64,000 bases of DNA from Typhlomys cinereus (taxonomy: Eukaryota; Chordata; Mammalia; Rodentia; Platacanthomyidae), in contig JALPQD010000088.1 in the NCBI GenBank assembly GCA_023101885.1, positions 5,119,501 to 5,183,500 of the forward strand, read 5' to 3'. The position numbers and the translations under genes were made by a program. Below are positions 48,087 through 59,494 of the stretch, in pieces. The notes under the pieces are model-generated. The model saw only the letters and a program-made list of their open reading frames with translations. It had not been told where the DNA came from and did no database searches. How positions within the stretch are numbered: the first letter of the stretch is position 1; every line of letters starts with the position of its first letter.

Positions 48087-49111
48087 ACCACGGGCAAATT
48101 CGGGAACCATCATGGACCGCCTCCACCTCCTCCTTGTTTACTCTGCTCCGGGATTCACAGGCTCTGCCCTACCAAGACCAGAAACGCAGCCTGCCCCCGC
48201 TTCTGCCCGGCGTCTATACGTGGGGTCTAGGATCTGAACTCAGGACCTTCTGCCTCCAAGGCAGAGACTTAACCCCTGAACCACCTCTCTAGCCCCTAAG
48301 TCTATGGAACTTTTTAAGATGAACTGGGTCATGGTTTGAAACGTGAGTTGTCCCCCACAGTCTCACATTTTGAGGAAGTCACGGCACCTTTGAGAAGTGG
48401 AGCCTTGCTGGAAGAAGACAGTCACAGGGGATGGGCCTTGAGGTAAGTTGGTCCCCCTACTCTATTTGAGGGAGGGAGTCTGCTTTTGAGCTTGCAGCAG
48501 TAACTCTCAGCCTCCATGATATCTGTAGTAATTTAAGCCTCCTCTAGCTTCTGCCACCAACCATGTCTTTTCTGCCATGAAGGACTGTATGTCCCCTCTC
48601 AAACCATAAGCTGAATAAATCTCCCTTTCTCCTATTAAGTTGTTTGACTTGGGATGTTGTCTCCTAGCAATTGAGAAGAGTAACCATGAGTAAGCATGAA
48701 TTTATGGGGGCCAACAGGTGTGTATCATAGTTTGAATGTGAGTTTTCCTTCATTGGCTCATATGCTTGAATCTTTAGTTCTTGTTAATGTTTGGGAGGAT
48801 CAAGACACCTTTAGGAGGTGGAGCCTTGCTGAAGGAAGTGATGCCACAGTGGAAAGACTTTGAGCATGGGTAACCTATCCTGCTTCCTGCTAGTAATCTG
48901 TTCTTCCAGTCTGCTTCTTGGTCTTGGCCTCCATGATAATATCTGCAATGACTTAAGCCACCTCCCGTTTTTGCCACCTGTCATGCTTTCTCTGCCTCAA
49001 TAGACTGTATCTCGTCTCTGGAACCATAAACCAAATAAATCTCTCTTTTCTCCCCTTAAATTGTTCAAATTTGAGTGTTGTCTTACAATAGCATAAAGAA
49101 TAACTGTGACA
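46756..49111 (+). mobile_element. MaLR-like internal sequence followed by two LTRs
   Basis: Internal sequence at 46756-47994 (with GAAGTGGGGTGTTGGTG near its start) resembles 18010-19370. After the SINE it runs into a first LTR at about 48327-48695. A second related LTR lies directly behind at about 48721-49111, each with an AATAAATCTC poly(A) segment. Two adjacent LTRs after one internal region point to either a second solo insertion or an internal rearrangement. No coding capacity remains. Confidence 0.6.
48014..48296 (-). repeat. B2/B3-type SINE in the MaLR-like element
   Basis: The SINE is flanked by the perfect 19-base duplication TAAGTCTATGGAACTTTTT (47995-48013 and 48297-48315). It contains a (TG)n run near 48047-48083 and a clear head at the right end. 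Confidence 0.94.
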
Positions 49112-49374
49112 GTTTCCAAACTCTCCTTCCATCTCTGATATTCCAGAAGGTGTGGTCTCTGTAGACCTCAGGCTTGGGAAATCAGAACTCAGCACTCAAC
49201 AGGACCCCATATCTGGGTTCAGAATCTGACTTCACAGAGGCACTTAAGTATATACTGAAAACTCCCACATTCTGTTTTTTATGGATAAAACATCAGAGTG
49301 TTGTTGGGTAATGTATCTCAATAAATATTCATGGATATATATGTTAATGGAAGTATAAATTAGAGGAGAGCCTT
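49112..49374. other. left edge of the copy B segmental duplicate
   Basis: No gene is present. Homology with the start of the window becomes visible at about 49475 (pairs with position 150). The true left boundary of the duplicated unit may lie earlier, matching sequence to the left of this window. Confidence 0.4.
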
Positions 49375-49548
49375 TGTTTCAATGGACCATTAGTGCATCC
49401 AATATCTGGGAATCCTTGGCAAACAACAAAGTGCTGAAGGTTGCAACAGTTGGTATTTTCTGTATGATTTTGGTTTTGAGGAAGAATTCATACTTAAAGG
49501 TATTTAGATATCATGCATTAGAGACTTGTGGTAATGTCACGCATGCAT

Positions 49549-49572
49549 GTGTGTGTGTGTGTGTGTGTGTGT
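49549..49572. repeat. (TG)n microsatellite
   Basis: This is a TG run in the flank of copy B, at the place equivalent to the run at 209-238 near copy A. Confidence 0.92.
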
Positions 49573-49807
49573 ATTCACACTTGTGAGAGGCAGACAGAGA
49601 AGGTAAAGAAGATTCAGAGTATAGAAAGGACTTCTTTTTTATAACATAGAACATTTAAGCACAATACTTGATTTAGCAAAGCTATAGCTCCTTTCAGGGA
49701 CTAATTTAGTAGTCTCCTAAGGAGAAGTGAGATGGCTGGAGCCAATCTGGTTAATATGTACCTTGGAGCCCCAGTGACCTCTTCAGCTTTTACATTTCTT
49801 AAGGTAC

Positions 49808-50300
49808 TGTGATAGCTAAGCCTGGGTGTCAACTTGACACACAGTATTAACTAAGCTGGGCTGAGACCACCTCTGGAAAGGATGAAGTGAGACTACTTGA
49901 AGGATTATACCCACCCCAGATCCTATCAGAACCTCCAAAGCTCTCATAGAATCCTCCCAGTACTGCATCATATAAAAAGGAGTCACCAAGAAAAACATAT
50001 CCCTTCTTGCAGCTGTGCTAGAAATCGCTCTTCCTTCTGACTGCCTGGCTTTCCAACCCTCCAAGAAGTCCCTGAAGACTCTAGGACTTCTCCAGCCTTC
50101 CGCCATCATCCACTTTACTACCGAATTGAGCAGCTAGCTACTAGCACCCATCATTGGACTACCTTCGGCTACTGGCAGCTATCATTGGACTACCTCAGCC
50201 ATATCTGTAAGCCAACTCAATAAATCTCTTATATATATTTTATATATATAGACATATTCATTCTGTGAATTCTGCATCTCTAGATTACCTAACTAATACA
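49808..50300 (+). mobile_element. solo LTR of the ERV-L family
   Basis: The 493-base LTR begins TGTGATAG, ends CTAACTAATACA, and is clearly related to 27154-27682. It is flanked by near-identical 5-base repeats GGTAC and GGTAT. It has CATATAAAAAGG and AATAAATCTC. The equivalent place near position 435 of copy A is empty, so this inserted downstream of MPEG1 copy B after the duplication. Confidence 0.88.
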
Positions 50301-50345
50301 GGTATTATTTGTATATAATTTTTTACTACACCTTTGTTCTTGAAC

Positions 50346-50613
50346 TTTTTTTTTGGTGCTTGTGTAGATGTGTACATGTGTGTGGATGTGTGAAAAAGAG
50401 GCCTATAGAGACCCAAGGGTTCTAGAGCCATCCTAGATTATGCTACCTCCATATGGCTTAGCTCTGGAGATTGCCGTGCTCTGCATACCATGGCCAGAGG
50501 TACAGGCCAAAGTCATTTCTATCTTGAGTTTTTAGGTATGATCTAATATCCAAACTCATGTCCTTTCAATTGTTATGCAACAGCATTAGCTCCTGAGACA
50601 TTTCTCTAGCCCC
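50346..50613 (-). repeat. B2/B3-type SINE
   Basis: The head is at the right (GGGGCTAGAGAAATGTCTCA on the minus strand), with a TG-rich left part. It is absent at the matching place of copy A. Confidence 0.7.
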
Positions 50614-50639
50614 TATTACAAATTCCTGAAAAATCTCTT

Positions 50640-51297
50640 TTTTTTTTGTCTTTTGGACAATTATGATTTTATTGATGCTTTGTTATACATTTTTTTTTAT
50701 TTCCACTCATACAAACTTAACAGGTACACCGGTCCCCTCCCTCCCTCCAACCTCCCACCTCCCACCGCCCTGGAATCAGGCCTGCCTAATCTCTCCCCAT
50801 CCTGAAGCTCAGGGAAATTTGCAGAAGAGGGGGCAGTAAGATTGTAAGAGCACAAAGATGGGAGGAGTCAAGATATGTAAGATACTCCACACAAGTTAGG
50901 GCCGAAGCAACTGTAATAGGACTCTGCATGACCTATGTCATTATCATTGACCCCTCAAAGTGTAGCATAGACTAAAGGCACTAGGATCCTTAGAAGCAAG
51001 GGATTAACAGTCACAATAATGTTCCTATACTTAAGGGGAAAACAAGAAAGAGTTCTAGGAAATGCCACTGAGTCCTTACACCTCATCAGAGAGGAGGACC
51101 CAGAGGAAAGTTTGATATACACATTAAAGGATCCTTCAGAGATGGGGGGAGGAGGCACTGGGAGAAAGGGAAGGAGGGGGGAAAGGAACGGGCAAAGGGG
51201 GGAGGGAGCAGGGAGGTCCAGGGAGGGGTGGAGGGAGGAAGGGGACAGGGGTACCTATTACATTTGTATGAGCAGAAAAATAAATTTAAAAAATCGG
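50640..51297. mobile_element. two LINE-1 3' ends in inverted arrangement
   Basis: Positions 50640-50770 are an L1 3' terminus in minus orientation (AAACTTAACAGGTAC, C/T-rich tract). Positions 50771-51297 are an L1 3'UTR in plus orientation, ending in an A-rich tail. Both contain the terminal segment, so this is not simple twin-priming of one element. It is absent from copy A. Confidence 0.75.
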
Positions 51298-51420
51298 TTT
51301 TACACTAATGATAGATTAATGAATTGTATGAAATAAACTCATCCAAGTACATGCAAACAAATAGGAATGTATTGTGAGACGTATTCAAATGTAGATTTCT
51401 GTTTTCAGAAATGTTTTCCT

Positions 51421-51426
51421 TTTATT
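51421..51426 (-). terminator. candidate poly(A) signal for MPEG1 copy B
   Basis: AATAAA is read on the minus strand about 460 bases past the stop codon, in the region equivalent to the 1062-1067 signal of copy A. Confidence 0.4.
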
Positions 51427-51886
51427 TTTAACTGTCAATTATATACAGCAAAGTTTCTAACATAAGCAAATTTTCAAACTAAAAAAGGCAAGAATGACAA
51501 TGATAAAGGCACAACCCCTTTCAGCTCACAAACTGGACTCTTCCCTGCTATCACCAATTTCATCTAAATGCACACTTTCAGATGCAAAGCTCTCCAAACA
51601 CAATAGAACACACTTCTCACACATATACATCCAGACGAAGGCAACTACTGACATCTATGGAAACAGACATCCCATTATGACTGGGTGCAGGGATGGCTTG
51701 TTCTGAATGAGGTACAATCTCCCACTACCTTGTTCATATACCACCTTTGACTTTCTGGTGCAGACACCCACACCAGGAATCACCAGGAGCATTTTACTGT
51801 AACTGTCTCAAGGCAGAAGTGGAAAGGAGGGCAGCTAAGCACATGCTTGGCACTGTGCAGGAGAAGCTGTTTTTCATGGGCAAGAA

Positions 51887-53983
51887 TTAAGCTGGACTTA
51901 GACTCTTTTGGTCAGAGGTGGCTCCAGATCTCCAGAATCTAAAAGAGAACCTAGAATTCTGTTCACACTGATTTCCCTCATCTAACTTCTTATACTTCCG
52001 GGTGCCAAGGACTGCCAAGGTGATGACAATCGCCAGTGCCAAGATGGCCACAACAGTGATTCCAACAGTTGATCCGACAGACGCATGACCACTCTGCAGC
52101 TCCTGGGACATTCCTGCACTCAGCTGTTGGGTCTGGAATTCCTTAAGCCACGATTTGGAACTGTCACTCTTGTCCTCTTCACTTGCGAGGGGCAGGTTAG
52201 TGAAAGGCGGGAGCCTAGGAGGGTGCAAGGTCCCTCGTGTGTAGGCCCCAGCCTTGACGCAGTAGGACACTTGGCATCCATCACTGATGATGGCCAGCTG
52301 TTGACTGAAGCCCCCAGGACACTTTTTCAGAGCTGGTGCCTGTAAGTCTACGGATGTGGAAGAACCAGTCAAGGGGTTTCCTGTCTTGCAGCTGAAGAAT
52401 CCACCAAAGGGAACTGAGAACTTGAACCCCTGCTCACGATCCATGGAAACACATACTGTAAGGTCCTTGAAGAAGCGCAACGAGATGTAGCTGACTGGAC
52501 ACGACTGCTCATTTGTCAGAGGGTTGGTGTTCTGGCTGCTGAAAAGACCCCCAAAAAGAAGCCCTGAATCGTTAAATGGTTGGCCATTGGCCACACACCA
52601 GAAAGCCCTAAATTCAACTTTGCTCACTAAGAACACATCTTCGCACACCTTCTTGCAGTTGAAGCCTAGGAAGCCGCACTTCTGTTTACATACTGAAGAT
52701 TTGTGACCTTCTTCATGGGTCTGAGACAGCAGAAGGACAGGAGAAGAGCCAGAGGGGCAGGAGTAATCCCCAGTGAGTGGGTTCCTTTGCTCAAACTTTT
52801 GACAGATGTTATCCCCGAAGAGTTGGGTGCATTGCTGATAAATCCCTCCAAAGAGAAAATCGGTTACTTTCCCACCGCAGGACCCGTCATCTACATTGGC
52901 TTGAAAATTAAAGTTGGGGGAGTCAACATCGGTGCAGCCTGGGTAGGTGTTGTAGAAGTAATAGCTTTTCACAGCATTTTCCACAGTCTCAGACAGACTT
53001 TGTACCAAGGAGACTGGCAAGCCCGGCAGCTTGTCTGGCTTGATGAAGAAATGCAGGGGCAAACCGGAACGGTCCACTGCCACCAGGTGGTTGGCGATGC
53101 CATCCTGCCAGGTTTGGAAAGAAATGCCTGGGTAGAATGGAATCCCTCCAATGCTCTGTATCCTAGAATTGGTTAGGTTGCTGAGGTACCTCTTGGTCTC
53201 GGAATTCTCAATTTTATGTTCTGTTCCCATTTGGAAGCTCACTTTTTGTAAGAAGGAAAATCCAGCTGCGGCAGTCACAGCGTTTCGATTGGTCTTGCTG
53301 TCCTTGAGCACGGAGGACCTGATGTGATCCTCTTGAAGCAGGACAGCCCCAGCATCCACACTGGTGATGACGTGCGTGCCGTAGTTGAGGATCAGGAGCT
53401 CTGCCAGGTAGGTGGCCAATTTTGTCTGGTTGCTCTCTAGATAGTCACAGATCTCCAGGAGGTCCTGCTTAAATCCAAAGCTGAGTTCTGAATTTGGGTG
53501 GGTTTTGACTGTGTAACTCACATCTCTTACCTGAACTCTTGTAGTTACAGCATGGTCTTTCACTTGGTTGGTCTTCATCCTTTGGAACTCAGTAGAGAAC
53601 TTGCCATTGACTGTTGCATAAAGAGAGATCTCTGTGTTGATAGAGTGTGAGGTGCTGCTCTGGTAATTCAGCCAGGATTCCAGGATTTCTGAGTTCATCT
53701 CCAAGTTGCTGTGTTTCCGTGGAATGGTGAAGACTTCATTGGGGATGATGTACTGTCCATCTTCTGTGGTTCTACAGTGGGTGTATGTCAAGTCCACCAC
53801 CCGTCCCATGTCTACATTACGCAGATTATCCCAGCCCCCTCCTGGTAGCACTTCTAAGACAGATAAATTCAAGGTATCTTTGCAGTTTTGAAATCCATTT
53901 CTATCTGTCTTTTCAAGATGCTTATCTTTTATGGCATAGGCTGTCACAGCCCAGAGGAGGAACGCAGGTTTGAAGGTGTTCAT
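51887..53983 (-). CDS. MPEG1: MPEG1 copy B (perforin-2, macrophage-expressed gene 1 protein)
   Basis: The protein has 698 residues and the same layout as copy A: signal peptide (1-17), MACPF with YGTH at 201-204, EGF-like Cys segment near 350-369, P2 region, transmembrane helix near 637-659, cytosolic tail. The start is the ATG at 53981-53983, for the same reasons as in copy A. About 39 residues differ from copy A before the tail; none differ between 247 and 363, and about 16 fall within 417-471. The tail keeps the KYKK lysine cluster and an ending SPA that matches the usual family C-terminus, so copy B looks closer to the ancestral form there. Tail lysines are known ubiquitination and trafficking sites in the family. 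The frame is fully open with all motifs present, so the gene is probably functional. Confidence 0.97.
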   Translation of the reverse strand: MNTFKPAFLLWAVTAYAIKDKHLEKTDRNGFQNCKDTLNLSVLEVLPGGGWDNLRNVDMGRVVDLTYTHCRTTEDGQYIIPNEVFTIPRKHSNLEMNSEILESWLNYQSSTSHSINTEISLYATVNGKFSTEFQRMKTNQVKDHAVTTRVQVRDVSYTVKTHPNSELSFGFKQDLLEICDYLESNQTKLATYLAELLILNYGTHVITSVDAGAVLLQEDHIRSSVLKDSKTNRNAVTAAAGFSFLQKVSFQMGTEHKIENSETKRYLSNLTNSRIQSIGGIPFYPGISFQTWQDGIANHLVAVDRSGLPLHFFIKPDKLPGLPVSLVQSLSETVENAVKSYYFYNTYPGCTDVDSPNFNFQANVDDGSCGGKVTDFLFGGIYQQCTQLFGDNICQKFEQRNPLTGDYSCPSGSSPVLLLSQTHEEGHKSSVCKQKCGFLGFNCKKVCEDVFLVSKVEFRAFWCVANGQPFNDSGLLFGGLFSSQNTNPLTNEQSCPVSYISLRFFKDLTVCVSMDREQGFKFSVPFGGFFSCKTGNPLTGSSTSVDLQAPALKKCPGGFSQQLAIISDGCQVSYCVKAGAYTRGTLHPPRLPPFTNLPLASEEDKSDSSKSWLKEFQTQQLSAGMSQELQSGHASVGSTVGITVVAILALAIVITLAVLGTRKYKKLDEGNQCEQNSRFSFRFWRSGATSDQKSLSPA

Positions 53984-54410
53984 GGCGCAGTCCCAAGCCA
54001 ACCGGGAACATCCACCAGCAAGCCTGAGGCAAATAAAAAGATGGGAAAGAAAGCAGATGCTGAAACAAGAAATTCCAACAGTTCTTCTAACCACCAGTTC
54101 TTCTTCAGGTTACACTAATTTGCAAAATGGGAAAATGAGAGTTATTTGTAACCATGAGAGACTATTAGCATTTTTACAAACTGTAAAATTGTACATATAC
54201 AACATTTGTGTTCTAGCATCCCCCATTTTCTATCCTGGCTGTCTTTTCTGCAAACCACTGATTAGTACCCAGAAAAGGCAGACCCCATACCTTTCCTCTT
54301 CTCTGTCAGAAGGTTCTTGCTTGTCCTCCCGTTCTCTCTCTTGGACTTATTGATTTAAGCCCTTTTCTCGAAGGTCTTCAATGTCATCTCCTTCTCCACT
54401 GCAGATGAAG
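53984..54410 (-). other. MPEG1: 5'UTR of MPEG1 copy B with a predicted intron
   Basis: The predicted acceptor ends at 54024 and the donor starts at 54290, a 267-base intron, leaving a 40-base leader before the ATG. The block 54275-54360 (exon 1 side) is nearly identical to 3895-3980 of copy A, while nearby sequence differs more. That supports a functional leader exon. Confidence 0.5.
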
Positions 54411-54433
54411 ATACCTGTCACAACATCTCCTTG

Positions 54434-54441
54434 TTTATATA
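54434..54441 (-). promoter_or_regulatory. TATA box of MPEG1 copy B
   Basis: TATATAAA is on the minus strand at the position equivalent to 4056-4063. The ETS-like GGAAGAG core about 90 bases upstream is kept (plus strand, about 54526-54532), and the AAGAGGAAAG motif lies at 54291-54300. Confidence 0.6.
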
Positions 54442-54984
54442 CACTTGCACTCACCCCAGGCACTAGCTCAAGGACAAACCTTAGTTTTCTTTTTGACTCA
54501 TTGATTTGGAGGTCGTCCCTTAGACGGAAGAGATAGAATCTGATATATGTGTCATGTTTGACCCCTGTGGGCCAGGTTTGTAGATGATGTGGCCTGGGGC
54601 ACAATTTCCTTTATTCAGTTATTTTTTCTCCTTGTTCAATTTACAATTTATAGTGGTACCCACTGTTTTATCTTTAAACTTCCATTCCATTTTCAGTGCA
54701 TCTAGAATCAGTCTAACTGCTTCAAAGGGAATTTGTGGCTCCCTTCCACAACCTGACCCCATAACTCAAGTGAAGAGGCTGCCCTCAATCTTTTTGTCTG
54801 GTGGTAAGATCCAAACTCTGCCTACCTTTGCTTTGCCAGCACAACACGGCTGTCCCCCAGTAATTACGCACATAGGAAATAAGACCAGGTAGAAGATTTC
54901 ATATAACACCAAGCTACACAATAAAGAGAGAAAAGGCCTCTGGAGTACAACATAATAGTCATTTTCAGAAACCTCATCTGAGAA
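54442..54984. other. upstream flank of copy B, no gene seen
   Basis: The sequence is homologous to copy A until about 54731. Positions 54731-54984 are not in copy A and are unassigned; they may belong to the insertion that follows. Confidence 0.5.
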
Positions 54985-57345
54985 AAACCAACCCATTCCT
55001 AGAGCCAGAGAACACTGGATTCTCTACCTTCTGTACTGTGAATTCTACCAAAAGCAATACAGATTCAAGTCAATCCTAATCAAAATCCCAATGTGATTCT
55101 TCACAGAACTGGAAACAGCAATTTCAAAACTCATATAAAAGAACAAAAGACCCTAATTATCCAAAAACAACCTTGAGGAGTTAAAACTGCTGGAGGTATC
55201 AATATACTGGATTTCAAAGTATACTACAGAGCTATAGTAATTCAAACAGCTTGGTACTGGCACAAAAACATATACAATGACCAACATATTAGAACAGAGA
55301 ACCACATATGAGCTCCCCCACATACGGTCACTTGATTTTTGACAAAGATACAAAACATACACATTGGAGAAAAGATAGCATCTTGAACAAGTGATGTTGG
55401 GAAAACTGGACATTTACTTGAAGTGGGACTTCATGAAATTAAAAAGCTTCTGTTCTACAAAAGAAACTGTTAATTGTTCAAAAAGAAAACACACAGAGGG
55501 AAAAAACCTTGCTAGCTATGAATCCGATAAAGGATTAATCTCCAAAGTATACAAAGAACTTAAAAATTTAAACACCAAGAAAGCAAACATCTCAGTTGAA
55601 AAATAGGGCCTGGAATTAAACAGGGACTTTAGACAGAAAGAAATTGAAATTTTTATGGCTTGAAATGTGTCCTTCATGGTCTTATGTGTTTGGGAAGGTC
55701 AATGGTGCCTTTGAGAGGTGGAGGAGACTTGCTGAAGGAAGACAGTCACAGGGGTTGGGCCTTGAGGTGGATTAATCCCACTTTGCCTCCTGGAGAACTG
55801 TGTTTTTGCAGCAAAGGAGTCTTGCAGCTCTCAGCCTTGTACATGGGTGTGACTTAATCTGTCTCCAGCTTCTGCCAGCCACCCATGCCACGTCCACCAT
55901 GAAAGACTATATTTTTTTCCTCTGAAACTGTAAGCTGAATAAATCTCCCTTTGACATTGAGTGTTCATTCACAGAAACACAAAGAAGTGTCAAACAAATA
56001 ACTTAAAAGATGCTTAATTTCCATGGTCATCAGAGAAATGCAAAGTAAACTCCTCTGTAATACCCAATTAACCCAGTTACACTTAAAACTATGCTAGAAG
56101 CAGCAGGAATGTGACACTTCCTAAGTTGTTAGTCAGAGAGGTCTCAAAAAAAGCCCCAAATGTTATAGAATTCTGCCATTATTCTTGATTGCCCTCCAAA
56201 AACTGACAGTAAGACCCTATTACTGGATGCAACACGTATGGATCACAGGATATAGGCAAAATCCACTAACTGGAACTGGCTTGAGAGCTTACTCCTTGCT
56301 GGATAGCTTACACAGTACCAAGGAATACTGCAGGAGATACTGGGGGAGAAATATAATCAAATGCCCCATGAACCTGTGAGATCTAGAAGTTATGAAAAAA
56401 AATCACTATGGTAACAGGTCACCGTGAGAGTAATAGTAACATGAGTATCAAGGAGACAACCAAAAGTTTTCTGATTAGGTTTAAGACCCATTTGTCAGAA
56501 TGGAGCACACTAAATGTGTTAACTAGAATGAGAACCTATAAAAGGGAAGGAAATAGATCACTAGGAAAGAACAGATTATGAACTTATAGGCAGGAAGACA
56601 GTACAGCAAACTGCTCTATAAATACCAATTATTATACCCATAGATTAGAAAAGCACTCAGCACTCAACCTAGAAGCCTTCTTCTACAACAGAAGGAGAGG
56701 ATCTCAACACCCAGATGGGACACAGCCTAGTACAGTGGAAGAGCAGTTAAATAGCCAACAGCCAGCCAGAATGTAGAGTATTGGGGATCCTGCAATGCTC
56801 ACCCAGAAGCAGGCCAACCAAATCTCTCTCCACCTTAAGGCTCATGGAACATTGCAGAAGGAGCAGTAAAATTATAAGAGCCTGAAGATCAGAAGGTCTA
56901 CCACTCAACAAGACATTCTACTCAAAATAGGAATGCTGCATCCAGAAACTCACTGAATGAGACTTGTCTTTACCAGACCTGCACAATGGTTGACTTATCA
57001 ACATTGCCCCATGGACTAGTTGAGGATCTCAGGAGAAATAATTACATACAGTGGGACATCTTAGGGGTTAAGGCTAGACAGGTGATGGGTAGTGCCTCCA
57101 TCAGTGGGTCTACCCTAGGAAGGGCCATGTGGTTTGCCACAAAGGCCAGAACCCCACTAAACAGATGACCTACAGGGAACCTTGGGACCATAGAAGCACA
57201 CAGACAGGAAGGTAGAAGAGCGTGGTATGGCATGATGAAGGGGAAGGAGAAAAGGGGAGAAGAAGGGGACAGAGATAATTACTCAATATGCTTATAAAAC
57301 TAGGGAAAAATTAAAAACACAGTAAAAACACTCAAAAAAATAAAG
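54985..57345 (+). mobile_element. LINE-1, interrupted by a solo LTR, inserted upstream of copy B
   Basis: Degraded ORF2 text lies at about 55025-55640. After the LTR at 55650-55985 the L1 continues (TCATCAGAGAAATGCAAAGT) into a 3'UTR of the same type as 5540-6080, with an A-rich tail by 57345. The matching site in copy A (near 4355) is empty. It places about 2.6 kb between the proximal promoter and the more distal conserved flank. Confidence 0.75.
55650..55985 (+). mobile_element. solo MaLR-like LTR
   Basis: The LTR resembles 48327-48695: TGGCTTGAAATGTGTCC near the start, GGGTTGGGCCTTGAGG in the middle and AATAAATCTCCC near the end. It sits within L1 ORF2 text. Confidence 0.65.
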
Positions 57346-58574
57346 AAAAAGAAACTCCCTACTTAGATTTTTGGGAATTAAAGCAATGTGACCATTCATT
57401 GCTCAGTTAAAAAAAAAAAAACTAAAGTTCATCCTTATATTTCTCTTGTTTTTCTTTCTTCTTGCAACTTTTTGCTGATGATACCAGGACTGTGAACCCC
57501 ACAATTGAGAAAGGTTTGGATTGCACTCTTATGACTTCCCAGATTATGCTCTATACCAGATGCAGAGTTAAGACTGGGAAAATCACAGGTTGGTATTTCC
57601 ACCTGGACATCTTGGCACCCAGAGGGAATTGTCGAAGCTGCTCATAAGTATTTTAAGAAAGGAAGAGTGCTGCGACCCATTTTCACAGGTTCAGTTTCAT
57701 TCTCACTACTCAAACCCTCATAGTGTTTGTAAGTCCAGAAATGCCTCATGGTGGGTGTTTAGACCACAGAGGCCCTATGTGTGGAAACCCACTTACACCA
57801 GCACCAAAGAAGGATGAACTTGGGAGTCAGTGTCCAGCCTCTACTGAGACAAGGATCCCATCCATTGCGGAGGATGCTCTGGTTAACTTAAAAAACAGAG
57901 CACTCTACATGTAGAGCTCAGCAGAGAGATCCCAGAATGAGACAACTAGAAGTGGAACACCCTGAGTACCACAATAAGTATGTTGTTTCCTGAACGGATC
58001 CTCAAGACTGGAGAGCTCCCTGCTTGCACTCTTGGGAACCATGTGGCATTCCTGGCTCTTTGCATTCTCTCTTGTTGAGCTCTCATTCTCCTGAAAGGAG
58101 ACAACCACAACGGTGAACACAGAGAATTCAAAATCTCAGGAGTTTCTGAATGCTTCAACAATTAATGAATTGTCTTCTACTCATTGCTACAGTCTTGCAC
58201 TTCATTTTGTATGATGCAAAGGAATGAAAAGAGCGCTCTAAGAGCAAACAAGAATAAAATTATGTGGAAAATCATTTATATTAACATAAATTGATGAAAT
58301 GTATTATATAATATAAACATATAAAATATATTGATAGTCAGGGGAAGGGCAAGACAAAGTAACATGAGGTGAATATAATCATGATTCATTATGTACATTC
58401 ATCAAAATGTCATAATGAAACTCATTATTAAAATTAATTAATTCTAAAAAATCATATAATTATTAAAATCATAAATAATTAATGTATGTTTTAAAAACAT
58501 TAAAAATGAAATATTTAGTAAAAATAAAAATTTTTTACTGTTATTGAACTGTAAAATTTATTGTGTTAGATTCT
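57346..58574. other. distal upstream flank of copy B, no gene seen
   Basis: This pairs with 4370-5480 of copy A at moderate identity. Open frames in the two copies are not conserved as protein. The AT-rich region at 58430-58560 has no recognisable content. Confidence 0.6.
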
Positions 58575-58802
58575 GTGTCTTTTTTAAAAATTTTTAAACA
58601 TTTTTTATTATTATTTCCACTCATACAAACTTAATAGGTAGACCAGTTCCCTGCCCCCTCCTCCTCCCCCCGAACCCTCTGCTCCCCCTCCCTCCCTCCC
58701 CATCTCCCAGTGCCTCCCCCCCAATTCCCAGAGAGTCCTTTATTGTGTATGCCTAACTCTCCTGTTGGTCCTCCTCTTCGATGACGTACAAGGACCCAGT
58801 GG
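58575..58802 (-). mobile_element. LINE-1 3'UTR fragment
   Basis: The tail is at the left, then the C/T-rich tract, then the GATGACGTACAAGGACCCAG segment also found at 30763, 39526 and 41173. It is absent from copy A. Confidence 0.85.
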
Positions 58803-58992
58803 CCACACAGTTATTTCAAACAAGTTTAACGACATCTGAAATAATGCTGAAATATATTCAGCACAAATGGCAGGTATTTATTACTAGAGGCATTTACACG
58901 AACCTATTGACAGATATTAAATATGGTTTGTAGGGTTTATTGAATAATGTTGATTTTTCTCCTAGTGATTTTGTAGGGGTTTTCTTTGATTT

Positions 58993-59358
58993 AATTTTTT
59001 TCTTTCATGTATGTATTTATGGGATGTATACATGTGTGAGGGTGTATGGGTGTGTTTGTACAGGTGTGTACTTGAGTGTGTGTGCCCGTTTAGACCCAGG
59101 GGTGATATGAGGAATCATCCTTTATTGCTCTTCCACCATATGATTATGACCTTAGGTCTGTAACTAAACCCAGAGCATGTCATTAGGGCTGGTCTGACTA
59201 GCCAGCTTACTCTAGGGATTCCCAGGCTCTGCCTTCCAGTGATACAGTTACAGGCAGGAAGCCACACATGCATGGCATTTTTACATGGGATCTGGAGATA
59301 TGAACTCTTGCTTGAGAATCAAGGTCTTAAACAACTGAAATATCATTTTTCCAGTCCC
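58993..59358 (-). repeat. B2/B3-type SINE shared with copy A
   Basis: This is the same element as 7089-7453, present in both copies and therefore older than the duplication. Confidence 0.65.
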
Positions 59359-59494
59359 TTAATTTAGTTTTAAAAAATGATCATGTCTCACTCATTTCAC
59401 AAGTAAGTACCTAGTAACTACCAGACAGCAATGTGTACTGATCTGTCCTCAGTAAAATATTCAAGAGTTACATGATTTATTATGTAATTATATT

